A DNA stretch of 55,329 nucleotides, taken from Myxococcota bacterium. Its GTDB lineage: Bacteria > Myxococcota > UBA727 > JAHDBA01. Numbering within the stretch: the first letter of the stretch is position 1; each line of letters begins with the position of its first letter. The position numbers and the translations under genes were made by a program. Below are positions 27,001-35,070 of the stretch, one piece after another. Location of the stretch: assembly GCA_020630615.1 (NCBI GenBank), contig JAHDBA010000002.1, forward strand, positions 36,927 to 92,255, given 5' to 3'. Under the pieces are notes generated by a model. It saw only the letters and a list, made by a program, of their open reading frames with translations, was not told where the DNA came from and did not search any database.

Positions 27001-28360
27001 AGTCAGGCAGATCAAGATTGGGTAACGCAGCATTCGGCAGAGCAACAATGGGAGTCTCCACCTTGGGTATGTTTGTTGGTGGTGATTCAAAATCCGTAGG
27101 TTCAAAGTCCGGAAGAGCCAGACTCGGGAGTTCTATATTGGGTAACGCTGGCGCTACGTCTGCTGGCGGCAATTCGACATTGGGAACTTCTAAACTAGGT
27201 TGCTCAATATTGGGTAACGCAAGGGCTACATCTGCTTCGGGTAATTCTACAGACGCTTCTAAACTTGGCAATGATATATTGGGTATTTCAATATTTGTAA
27301 GTTCAATACTTGGTGGTGCAGCTTCGAGTTGTATTGCAGGAGCACTCAAGCCCGGTACTTCAACTTGGGGCAGAGGTGCATTGTTGTTTTGCCCCTCTAC
27401 ACTACCAATACTTGGAAGCGCTATACTGGGCAGAGCAACGATGGGCTGAGAGCTTTGGTTCTCTTCTTGAAGAGGTGCGTCTTCAAAGAGTGAAACGGAG
27501 TCTTCACTAGGGATTAAGGCATCATTGGGTGATGCAAGATCAACCACGGGTAAGGCTTCGGTGTGCAAGGGAGGTTGAGGTCTATTGGGTTGCTCAACTC
27601 TATCGTCGACGGAAACATTTTGCTTCGAGCTGTCTTGACTTGGAGGTAAATCGTCGAGTGAGGGGAGTGCTACAATAGGGAGCTGGCCCGTATGCTTTGG
27701 TGGAAGTAGAACCGATGAGCGCGCGTCAGACGAATCCAAATGACTTTCTATTTTCAAGCCTTTGAGGTTTTGAGGTGGTGCAAGAGCGATGACTTCTGAG
27801 CTTAATCCTGTCCCGAGTTCAAGACCTTTCGTATCAGAAGCTTCAACAAAAGTGTTGCCATTTTTATTTTGAGATGCGTTTGTACGAAGTGCATTGGGAT
27901 TTTGAAGCTCAATATCCACTTCAAAGTGTTCGTCGTCGTCTTCGCTATTGTCATTGCTATTATTTTTTGGCTCCAGTGGTGAGCTGGATTGTTCGGCTTC
28001 GCCCGTAAAAGTCGTCGGCAGTTCGATACTGGGTTTTGTACCAATAAAAGTGTCTGCATCAGCGCCCTCAAGTGTGGGGCCACTTTTTGTACTGTTGTCG
28101 ATAAAAATATGAGGGACATGTTCCGAGACGGGAGCTTTTTCCGAGAGAGTTTCTTTTTCTTCATGAGCGGGTAGCTGTTCATTGCCGTCTTGATTGGTAT
28201 CCCCGACAATGGGTCGAGAGCTATCTGCTTCTGATACAGCAGAAGCCTCTATCAGAATGTCTTTTGAGCATGCTGGACAAGCAATGATTGCACCACTTGA
28301 CGGGATGAGCTCACTATCAATTGTGTATGCGCTTTCACAGTGCGGGCATTGGACATCCAT
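24050..28360 (-). CDS. Large zinc-ribbon / LP-repeat / transmembrane / TPR protein
   Basis: A 1436-residue protein. Residues 1-35 form an MJ0042-type zinc ribbon (Cys5, Cys8, Cys28, Cys31). Then comes ~500 residues of low-complexity sequence, of which ~300-455 is a Leu-Pro repeat (units like L-P-N-I-E-L-P-S). One transmembrane helix lies near 541-565. The rest is long helical solenoid with many TPR-like motifs (e.g. A-K-C-W-V-E-L-G-D-V-E). If the ribbon is cytoplasmic, the TPRs are periplasmic. Similar layouts occur in Myxococcota envelope proteins; the exact role is unknown. A short N-P-E-S-T repeat sits at 25603-25662. Confidence 0.8.
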   Translation of the reverse strand: MDVQCPHCESAYTIDSELIPSSGAIIACPACSKDILIEASAVSEADSSRPIVGDTNQDGNEQLPAHEEKETLSEKAPVSEHVPHIFIDNSTKSGPTLEGADADTFIGTKPSIELPTTFTGEAEQSSSPLEPKNNSNDNSEDDDEHFEVDIELQNPNALRTNASQNKNGNTFVEASDTKGLELGTGLSSEVIALAPPQNLKGLKIESHLDSSDARSSVLLPPKHTGQLPIVALPSLDDLPPSQDSSKQNVSVDDRVEQPNRPQPPLHTEALPVVDLASPNDALIPSEDSVSLFEDAPLQEENQSSQPIVALPSIALPSIGSVEGQNNNAPLPQVEVPGLSAPAIQLEAAPPSIELTNIEIPNISLPSLEASVELPEADVALALPNIEQPSLEVPNVELPPADVAPALPNIELPSLALPDFEPTDFESPPTNIPKVETPIVALPNAALPNLDLPDLQLPSSNNAEERPKIEPQNRQGFDGNNTNDPAPNAQFSPSHAMTTPPHSIDAPAPELVIPQKEVEALPDRGFRPQSTASIAKEAIKRSSSARILVFALPLALLVCMGGALVHTFTPYGWFGVDFFTSKSESPPLASKADIESNASKSNASGAGVQKAEDALPKKSEHGKVLTSLELFSQGDYTALRSLFESEKKEDKIAAALILSAWHHDDSAELYLNSLNRDSLDAVQKSLIQSSIEISKTEFSKAQNRLTKLSKKKNTNKALSTDVLVLLKAISELEQKQYKQARKTLSTFTPQVSKASFVHELDALIHIEESKTAHKPVNGDENDSLNRKQLLKSPKIALALAQEELKKHSLTRETQTELLEHLNAVKEVMSPRDRQAGYNVLAEHALNEGAYTQSHGWRVMKASVGALKVDNLTLWNAYNNHDRDTLSKLIPKLEVINADTNSKGTNPESTNPESTNPESTNQGFERDYQNELERIGKLLAIDSEDRIPQGKEALKKAKNEDAEFESMMHLAWSYLFAGQSDKAQSYFVQSTQLKPDAWMAQREVILYWFQRGMLSRVAKQLEILKGVVRDEKGALEMRTFLGALAARQENYSKAKKIVKDLAQVEYFDARNHQTRAKVFIAERNFDAAKSEVDKALRLDASNRDSIALAAEILGQQKNIDEAIPLLKELVEKSDSTIDDKVNLAYWLYKSGDLEKGASLAVEAKEKAPANPRRLFVEAVALAQSDPSSAFSLLNRARENAPEDLEIAFEMGRILAENNIKRSQGIHALEKVMSSPEASARAAFYLGKLNRSSRGYTKAKKWFKRCTELDPKEAKCWVELGDVELKRNRATSALKYYSRAEDLDPENVELVCHRGVMLVKRLGDRRKYLKEGQKYLERCVQMNSEDSKAYATLGDVYKDQKKNQAALAAYEGYFRFKAEANESSPVCDQVKDLGQDCQALMIRARSEASNNAAKSDHNAAADTENKKSAKTLEEKKSES
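25603..25662. repeat. 15-bp tandem repeat (N-P-E-S-T)
   Basis: Three identical 15-bp units and one diverged unit inside the large TPR protein, encoding N-P-E-S-T repeats in a linker. Confidence 0.9.
26990..27450. repeat. Degenerate Leu-Pro repeat region
   Basis: Irregular 12-15 bp periodicity in the large protein gene, encoding L-P-(S/N)-(I/L)-(E/A)-L-P units. Copies vary at synonymous sites, so the protein pattern rather than the DNA seems to be maintained. Confidence 0.75.
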
Positions 28361-28498
28361 AATGTCTCCAAATCACTAAGATCCTTATTCCATCATAATA
28401 AGAAGAAGGGCCAGACTGCAAACTTCTCAAGTGAGGGTGACAAACTGAGATAGTCGGCTAATCTGTGCGCGTGCAACACTAACTCTCGAGTAATTTTT

Positions 28499-29239
28499 AT
28501 GCCCAAAATTCAAGTTCGTATGGTGTTACTCTTCTTACAACTGAGCCTTTTAGTTGATGGGGTTGGGTGTGCAACGATTGACGGCGATCTCGAGAATACG
28601 ACAATTCGCGAATATGACAGCGCACAAGAAAACTTTGATGCGGGTGTGAGAGCGTATCAATCGGGTCGCTATGCTGCATCCATTCTATATTTTGAATACG
28701 TCCAAGACCGTTTTCCCTTTTCTCCGCTTACGGCTCAAGCATCGATTGGCGTTGCAAACGCTCATTTTGAACGACGTGAATGGCGCGATGCAGCCGAGGC
28801 CTATAAGCTCTATGTCCGCTACTACCCCCGACACACGCAGCGTGAGCTTGCCATGTATCGCAGTGCGGATGCGCAGCTCAAAGCCCTCCCTCGTGAGTTC
28901 TTTGAGGGTAAACCCGTGCTTCATAAAGTTGCTAGAGCTTTGGTTCCAGTTGCAAGACCAATTGAACGTGACCAAGGCCGTTTTAAGCGGGCGCTAAAGT
29001 CTTTTGATTCCTATTTAAAACAATATCCAAAAGGAAAGTTCAGCGAGGGAGCCCAAGAAGGTCGCCTGTATATTCGTTCAAAACTTGCTGAACATGAGCT
29101 TTATGTTGGAGATTTCTACTTTGAGCGTAAACGTTTTGACGCAGCAAAGTCACGATACGATTATATTTTGAAAAACTATTCAGAGACCGAAGTTTCCGAG
29201 ATGGCTCGTGAGCGTATCGAAGAAATCGTCGCAATGTAA
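28499..29239 (+). CDS. bamD: Outer membrane assembly lipoprotein BamD-like
   Basis: A 246-residue protein with the BamD/YfiO layout: a signal peptide ending in G-V-G-C, then TPR-like helices (F-D-A-G-V-R-A-Y-Q-S-G-R-Y, A-I-L-Y-F-E-Y-V, F-P-F-S, Y-K-L-Y-V-R-Y-Y-P), closing with a last repeat R-F-D-A-A-K-S-R-Y-D-Y-I-L-K-N-Y. BamD is the essential lipoprotein partner of BamA in inserting outer-membrane beta-barrels. The lipobox is unusual (Gly at -3). The ribosome site is weak; an ATG at 28520 is an alternative start. It is divergent from the large TPR protein. Confidence 0.85.
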   Translation: MPKIQVRMVLLFLQLSLLVDGVGCATIDGDLENTTIREYDSAQENFDAGVRAYQSGRYAASILYFEYVQDRFPFSPLTAQASIGVANAHFERREWRDAAEAYKLYVRYYPRHTQRELAMYRSADAQLKALPREFFEGKPVLHKVARALVPVARPIERDQGRFKRALKSFDSYLKQYPKGKFSEGAQEGRLYIRSKLAEHELYVGDFYFERKRFDAAKSRYDYILKNYSETEVSEMARERIEEIVAM

Positions 29240-29260
29240 AGCGTCGTTACGACGCTTTAA
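29237..29260. terminator. Hairpin after bamD
   Basis: A perfect 10-bp inverted repeat (TAAAGCGTCG, loop TTA, CGACGCTTTA) starts inside the bamD stop codon. The T-run is displaced about 8 nt downstream, so termination is likely but not textbook. It may serve both converging genes. Confidence 0.5.
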
Positions 29261-29292
29261 ATCCAGAACTTTTTTTAGGTCCGTGACTTTGA

Positions 29293-30279
29293 CTATTTTG
29301 CTTTGCGCGGAGCCATAAAGCCTGTGAATCCTCCGCACTGCGCGACGGACCCTTTTGGAGTGATTTCAAGACCAATATTGAGCTTTCCTTCCACAAGTTC
29401 CAAAGGGATTTTTAGGTTCTCTTCTTTCGAAAGTTTGGGGAAATGCCAACGTTTCACAGCATTACAAACACACTTTTCAACCAGGTCCGCCTTTTTCAGT
29501 TTTCGACCCTTCCCAATTTTATCTTTACAGCGTTCAATCGTCAGTTCTTGGGTCGTGACATAATTCTTAATCTTTTCTCGATCTTCGACTTGTCCAACCT
29601 TGCCGAAACGTTGCGCTTCTCCACGAAACTCAGTTGCTTCAATATTCTTTTCTTGAAAAACTTTATCGCGATCGAGGAAACAGCCTCGTGATGTGACCAA
29701 ACCTTGCCATCGTCCCTTTTCTTCGACCCTTAATCCCGGTGCACTTGACATCGCGACCGTGTCTTGAGCGCAGAGACAGGCTTCGTTAAAGAGGTCTAAC
29801 TTTTCGTTTTTAATAACCCCTTTGACGCGTTCTTTCGCACGACCTTTGAGTCGAGATTCCTCGACACGATCAACGAGATCGAAAGCCACCATACAACTTT
29901 GGTGATGTGCACGCGCGCGCCGAGCATAAAAACCGGGTGTTTTAGAGACGGGCTTAAAATCAACCAAGCTTTTACCACTTTCGAGTGCAGCCCGCGCCTT
30001 GATGACGTCGTTTTTTACCTTGAAAATATTTTGTGCAGAGTTACTTTTTAAACTTTGTCGAAAAGCATAGAGACGACACGCTTGGCCATCAAAGTTCTTT
30101 GAGCGAGCACTTTGCAGTGTACATGCATATCCAAGTGCTTTTTCACTCCCTTCGAGTTTTGAGGACGTCACCTTAACTTTCTTGATAGAGGAAGCTTCAT
30201 CGTAGCTTCTGCCAGCATTCGATGCTGGGGCGACAAGGGCCATTCCCAATACTATTGATAGAAATCTGGTTGTTTGCAT
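29293..30279 (-). CDS. Exported Cys-rich protein with a W-x-F-P motif near the C-terminus
   Basis: A 328-residue protein. The ATG at 30279 has a strong GGGAGGAAG site and begins a signal peptide (cleavage near A-S-N-A-G). It is basic, with about nine scattered cysteines. Near the end, C-V-C-N-A-V-K-R-W-H-F-P recalls the C-V...W.F-P element of AgmX/PglI-type (GltJ-like) C-terminal domains of Myxococcota, but the rest of that domain is not clear, so this is a tentative link. It is probably periplasmic. Convergent with bamD. Confidence 0.65.
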   Translation of the reverse strand: MQTTRFLSIVLGMALVAPASNAGRSYDEASSIKKVKVTSSKLEGSEKALGYACTLQSARSKNFDGQACRLYAFRQSLKSNSAQNIFKVKNDVIKARAALESGKSLVDFKPVSKTPGFYARRARAHHQSCMVAFDLVDRVEESRLKGRAKERVKGVIKNEKLDLFNEACLCAQDTVAMSSAPGLRVEEKGRWQGLVTSRGCFLDRDKVFQEKNIEATEFRGEAQRFGKVGQVEDREKIKNYVTTQELTIERCKDKIGKGRKLKKADLVEKCVCNAVKRWHFPKLSKEENLKIPLELVEGKLNIGLEITPKGSVAQCGGFTGFMAPRKAK

Positions 30280-30572
30280 CTTCTTCCTCCCTGCGCGCTT
30301 TAGGTTAGAACAGGATCGCATTCGAGAGCCAGACCAAGACACCGAATTCTTTTGATCCCTATTGTTCAGACGTCCAAATGAAAAATCATATTCAAAAGAA
30401 AGATCTCGAGAAACTCAAAACAAAGATCAAAAGTTTGGGTGTACGTTGACCTCCGTGTGTGTAAGAAATTGACGCTGATGTAGGGCCTAAGGCGTATGTG
30501 TGCTTTGTGTACCTTCTTCGATTTTCAGTTTTCAAACTTTCACTTAAGTTCCTACTTATGGTTAAATAATGC

Positions 30573-31322
30573 GTGTTTTTCTCTATCCGCCGTAATCGAA
30601 ATGAAAAGAAGCGTCTTCCTAATGCGTCGCTCAACGCGAAAGTTGAAGGCAGTGCGTTGCGTGAGACTCTTATTAAACTCAATTTACAAAACGAAATGGA
30701 TGCGTTGATTACGCTTGGAGAAGTTGGTTTGGCACGCGACGCCTTGTCTGCACTGGATCGAATATTCAGTCCGGCAGCCATCGATACAATTAATTTGAAA
30801 TGTTCTCTCGATGAACGGAAGGTGTTGGGCGCGTCGTTGCGAAAGCTTGCACAACATTTCGACATCCACTTTGTGGAACTCATCGACAAATCGTACATTT
30901 CGATTCACGAAAGCCTAGAGCTGGGTCGCAGGTTAAAACAGATCGCAGAAAATATTGAAAGCGATTTTCATCGACAAAACACCATACCCGAGTTGCGTTC
31001 CATCTTCTTGACTCAGGTCGGCTCTAAAAGTGAAAACATAAAAAAAGACCCGCGTGTGGATCGTGCTAATGATACCAATATACACTCAGAACTCCATGTT
31101 GGTGATGAGGATATTGTTTGTAGCGAATGGGACCTAAGTTCAGCACATTTTCAAACTCAGGAAGGCTTACCACTCATGGGCAGTATTTTTGAGCCGATGG
31201 CAGAAACCGAGTTGGTTCAGCCGAGTGAAGAGATGCTCGAGCTTACATTTGATATGGGACGGGAAGGACACATGGGTGATATGCCACTAACACAAAGCCA
31301 AATCATTACACGTCGAGTCTAG
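30573..31322 (+). CDS. Soluble protein, unknown (GTG start)
   Basis: A 249-residue protein. The start is GTG at 30573; an ATG at 30569 is in another frame. The N-terminal ~130 residues are helical and basic, the rest acidic and less structured, ending in a Met-rich stretch. There is no signal peptide and no recognised family. It is the first gene of a + strand run that reaches 40.6 kb. Confidence 0.55.
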   Translation: MFFSIRRNRNEKKRLPNASLNAKVEGSALRETLIKLNLQNEMDALITLGEVGLARDALSALDRIFSPAAIDTINLKCSLDERKVLGASLRKLAQHFDIHFVELIDKSYISIHESLELGRRLKQIAENIESDFHRQNTIPELRSIFLTQVGSKSENIKKDPRVDRANDTNIHSELHVGDEDIVCSEWDLSSAHFQTQEGLPLMGSIFEPMAETELVQPSEEMLELTFDMGREGHMGDMPLTQSQIITRRV

Positions 31323-31389
31323 AGATATTGTGCATCGCGTTCATGTGCTTAAGTTGACATAGGGGGGTAGACCTGGGAATGCTATCCCT

Positions 31390-32463
31390 ATGGATACCTC
31401 TCTATTTACACTCAAAACCCGCATCGTAACGCGAACAAGCGCTATCCGAGCTACGATGGTATTTGTATTGCTCCTTATCTATCTTGGTGGATGCATGGGT
31501 CCTAACGAGAGGTCTTCTGCTGGGACTGTCGACTCCATCTTTCATGAAGATGAGAGTGAGGATCCGAACAATACGCCCGGTGATACGGATATCGTGGAGT
31601 CCGAGACCTTTGAATGCAATAGTTTGACACCGGGTATCGGGGCAGCATGCTCGAACTCAGACTCCGCCTTGTCATGCGGTGTTGTTCGTTGTTGTTATGA
31701 AGGTAACCCTTTGTGTGCTGCAGGTGTGCTAACCTTTTGCGATGACCCAGGTTCAAACCTATGCGGCACATGCGGAGATCTCGATACAACAACGGGTGAG
31801 CTTGGCGCTTCGTGTGGAGCCTTCGGTTGTGGTGTGATGGGGTGCAATGAAGAGGGTAGCGCGACTGCATGCATCGGCGATCATGAGCCAAACCTGTGTG
31901 GCGGCTGTGACGCTCTTAGTTTCGAAGGCTCATTTGAAGCCAATGAAATAGACGCGAATAATCTCGAGCTCGAAGCGGGCGATGCATGTTCAGAGTGCAT
32001 GACTGGAACGTGGACGTGTGCAGCAGACCTTCATACTTTGACCTGCATGGGAGGACAAAGCTCTGATAATGTTTGCGGCATTTGTGGCCCCTGTGTTCTC
32101 GCGGAAGCAAACCTTGAGATCTATTTTGATGGGGCATACATTCAAAATGGTACCCGCATCATCGTTGAATCGATTGATGCGACACGGCGCATGATACGTT
32201 TCGATCCTTTTATTCCTGGTCCGGGCTTTGCAGGTCTTGCAAGAACCCAGATCGCTTTGGTTGAGGAGATTGGCCAATTCAATCGACCCCGAATTCCCTT
32301 GTCGCCGATGCTTTCAAATACCGTCTCAAACGTGAGCCCTGATGCAGACCGACTCTTTATTCTTCCCGAGACGACGGACCTTTCGAACTTCAACTTTATT
32401 GAGATTTATGATGCATTTTTAGATCGGGTCTTGGCTGCAGGGGCCTTGGAACTCAATCCCTGA
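31390..32463 (+). CDS. Cysteine-rich lipoprotein
   Basis: A 357-residue lipoprotein: the lipobox Y-L-G-G-C gives Cys35 after a long n-region (a later ATG at codon 23 is also possible). After an acidic linker, residues ~75-235 hold 22 cysteines in small C-G-x-C and C-x-x-C groups (N-L-C-G-T-C-G, N-L-C-G-G-C, N-V-C-G-I-C-G), which look like repeated disulfide-bonded knots. The last ~120 residues have no cysteine and look like a beta domain. It is likely exposed on the outer membrane. The repeats resemble those in myxobacterial surface proteins but are not DUF4215. Confidence 0.75.
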   Translation: MDTSLFTLKTRIVTRTSAIRATMVFVLLLIYLGGCMGPNERSSAGTVDSIFHEDESEDPNNTPGDTDIVESETFECNSLTPGIGAACSNSDSALSCGVVRCCYEGNPLCAAGVLTFCDDPGSNLCGTCGDLDTTTGELGASCGAFGCGVMGCNEEGSATACIGDHEPNLCGGCDALSFEGSFEANEIDANNLELEAGDACSECMTGTWTCAADLHTLTCMGGQSSDNVCGICGPCVLAEANLEIYFDGAYIQNGTRIIVESIDATRRMIRFDPFIPGPGFAGLARTQIALVEEIGQFNRPRIPLSPMLSNTVSNVSPDADRLFILPETTDLSNFNFIEIYDAFLDRVLAAGALELNP

Positions 32464-32633
32464 ACAACCTTAACCCAGGTCATGATTAGACCTCCGATTT
32501 TGCAGTTGACAACGCTTGTTAATGTTGCGGCTACGCTCGTGCTCTTCCAACTGGGATAACCCAAGCGAGTTCTTTGTTTTTGAGCTGACTTTGAGTTTCT
32601 TTGCACCGCTACTTTGAGTTAAGCTGAGCTACC

Positions 32634-35012
32634 ATGTCTGAGCTTTGGATCGTCGATACGCAACGAGAAGATGCGCGAACCTTGTTTCTGCATCTTGAAA
32701 GTCGTTCATGCACGCCAAAAGATATTTCCTACGATGATTTAAGTGATGCCTTGTCGGCAGTTGAGATTGACTCTCTCAGTGCACCTTTGTGGGTTTGTAT
32801 TCGAAATGAACTCGAGCAACGACGAGGAAGTGCGGAGATCGCACGTTTAAGAGTGCGCTTCCCTACACCGCTTATTAAATTTGTACTCGTGACATCCGAA
32901 ATGTCCCAGGACGCAATTGAACAACACCGCCAAAGCCTTTCTCCCGCGGACGCCTACCTACGTTTGCCTTTGGATGCTGCTGATTTGGATCACCTTGCTG
33001 AACAAATAAGCGCTGCAGCGATTGTTGTGCACCCTAAGAAAGTTGAAAGGAGTGCGATTGAAGCTGATGGTTTTGACATTGAAATATTTGATGAGAAGTC
33101 CCTACCGGATTTCCCGAGCGCAGCGGAAACACAATCGTTTGCCCTACGCACGCAAATGGCACAACGAAGCAGCGGGGTTGGTTATGCTGCAACAGAGCTT
33201 GACTCTGAAAGTTTGAATCATGATGCTCAAGAAAACGATCAAGAGTTCATTGAACGAATTTTAGGGGCGAGTTCTTTGCACGCATCGACTCCACGTTCAC
33301 GTACCGATGTCTTTGAGGCAAAATCAACACTGACCTTGGGCTTGGATGAAAGCCTTGTGGGGCCCGAGCGTCGACTTGCGCTCTTACGTGAATCATTAAA
33401 GCATCGAGAAGATGAACTTCACCGACTTCGTACGTTGTGGCGTGCACGCGAGCGCGAACACTTTGAACGTGAAGCCAGTTTAGAAGAGCAGCATCGAGCA
33501 GTGATGAAGCTTCAAAAAGAAAAAGAGGCTATTGAAATACGTTTGGAAGAACGCGAAGAGGAGCATGTTCAGGAATGTCGTCGTTATGAAGCAAAGCTTG
33601 AGCACAATGAAGAGGTCTATCAAGCACAAGAACTTCAAAACCGAAAGAAAGTTTCCGAAGTCGAAGCAAGGCTTCATCAACGTTCACAGGAGCTTCAAGA
33701 CAATGTGAATGCTTTGACAGCACTACACGACAAGAGCACACATGAACACAAAAGAGTATTAAAGGAAAAACACGATCTTGAAGAACGAAGTTTTGGACTT
33801 CTTCGCAATGCGTCTCAATGGATTGAACGTTATCAAGCTCAGAGTGAAGACCGCGAACGTGGACGCAACCAAGAGCGAAAGAAAAAACAAGAGTTAAAAA
33901 GTCTTCTTGCAGAGTATGGCCATCGCCAAAATGAAAGTTATATTTTTCAACAAAAAGGGGATTGGGAAAAGCGCAGAGCCGAGTTGGATTCCGCTCAAAA
34001 CGAAAGCGTATCACAGGCCTATACTGCAAAGACGTTATTTGATCTTCGCAATGAACGACGCCTTCACCTTGAGTTGCTTGCCTCGTATGAAGAAGCGCTT
34101 TGGGAGCTCGAGCGCAAAGTTCAAAAAGAACACATTTTAAAGACCTATCAAACGCAGCACTCCGAAGCGAAATACGCGGATTTGGAGTGTCGGCATACCC
34201 TTCTTCAAGAAAAGCTCGGCTCAAGTCAGGACCTTGTTGCAGCGCAAAGTCAAGCGGCCGATGCGCTCCAGTCAAGACTTGCAGCTTTGAACGAAGAGTT
34301 CGAAACAGAGCAAGAAAACCACCGAAAGGAATTGGAGCTGGCTTTACGACAATCTCAACAACGTAGAGAAGATGCGGCAAACGAGCTTGAGATCTTGAAT
34401 CGAAGATTGGAGTCGCAAGAGAAAGAAAGCGAGGCGTTGAGTGCAGAGCTTGAAGAGAAATTATCGAAACTTGGTGAGGCCTTTACAAAATCCCAAGAAG
34501 AGCTTGCGGAAGCGAACACAAAACTTGTTACGCAGGGTGAGTCCATAGAGCGTCAAGAAAGAGACTTGGAGTACCGTCAAGCAGTCGATCAGGAAATGCG
34601 AGGTGAAGTCGATCTCTTGATGCGGCGCAGTGCCGAGCTGAAATTGGAATGCCAAGAGCGTGGTCAACGCGTTGATGGCCTGACGCTAAAAAACCATGAG
34701 CTCAATGAAAAGCTCAAAGAGCAAGAGATTGAACGCGCCAACTTTGAGCAACGAACACTCAGAGAGCGAGAATCGCTTGAAGAAACCATGCAACAAGAAA
34801 TCGGTCGACTCAATCGTCTTTACGATCGTCTTAACGTGGAATCGGTAGAGTTGAAGCGCCAGTTGGAAGTCGAGAGAACTGAGAGAGAAAGACAAAAACG
34901 GATCTTTCGTGCATATCGTGCACACCTTGTACGCGCGGATGCGAAAGAGTCCGAGGCCTCATCACTATTCAAAGCGGCTCTGGAAGATTTTCAGGAAGGC
35001 GGGTCGAGATAA
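32634..35012 (+). CDS. Pseudo-receiver plus long coiled-coil protein (FrzS/AglZ-like layout)
   Basis: A 792-residue protein. Residues 1-~130 read as a response-regulator receiver fold (L-W-I-V-D at the first strand, P-A-D-A-Y-L-R-L-P-L-D where a real receiver has G-A-D-D-Y-L-x-K-P), but the phospho-acceptor Asp position is not acidic (L-W-V-C-I), so it cannot be phosphorylated in the usual way. After a disordered linker, ~250-760 is an almost unbroken Glu/Arg/Leu coiled coil. M. xanthus FrzS and AglZ, polarity and gliding proteins, share this layout; orthology is not shown. The transporter-like gene follows after 58 bp. Confidence 0.75.
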   Translation: MSELWIVDTQREDARTLFLHLESRSCTPKDISYDDLSDALSAVEIDSLSAPLWVCIRNELEQRRGSAEIARLRVRFPTPLIKFVLVTSEMSQDAIEQHRQSLSPADAYLRLPLDAADLDHLAEQISAAAIVVHPKKVERSAIEADGFDIEIFDEKSLPDFPSAAETQSFALRTQMAQRSSGVGYAATELDSESLNHDAQENDQEFIERILGASSLHASTPRSRTDVFEAKSTLTLGLDESLVGPERRLALLRESLKHREDELHRLRTLWRAREREHFEREASLEEQHRAVMKLQKEKEAIEIRLEEREEEHVQECRRYEAKLEHNEEVYQAQELQNRKKVSEVEARLHQRSQELQDNVNALTALHDKSTHEHKRVLKEKHDLEERSFGLLRNASQWIERYQAQSEDRERGRNQERKKKQELKSLLAEYGHRQNESYIFQQKGDWEKRRAELDSAQNESVSQAYTAKTLFDLRNERRLHLELLASYEEALWELERKVQKEHILKTYQTQHSEAKYADLECRHTLLQEKLGSSQDLVAAQSQAADALQSRLAALNEEFETEQENHRKELELALRQSQQRREDAANELEILNRRLESQEKESEALSAELEEKLSKLGEAFTKSQEELAEANTKLVTQGESIERQERDLEYRQAVDQEMRGEVDLLMRRSAELKLECQERGQRVDGLTLKNHELNEKLKEQEIERANFEQRTLRERESLEETMQQEIGRLNRLYDRLNVESVELKRQLEVERTERERQKRIFRAYRAHLVRADAKESEASSLFKAALEDFQEGGSR

Positions 35013-35070
35013 AGCACGCCAAACACGTGAAAAAATCGAAGTTCGAGTGAAAGGGTATTAGGCTTACGCT

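Noticed and set aside
26901..27449. 182-codon + strand ORF in the Leu-Pro repeat region
   Set aside because: Low-complexity Gly/Ser translation caused by the repeat on the opposite strand.
33529..34380. 283-codon minus-strand ORF inside the coiled-coil gene
   Set aside because: It is the antisense image of Glu/Leu/Arg-rich coiled-coil codons, giving Phe/Leu-rich nonsense.
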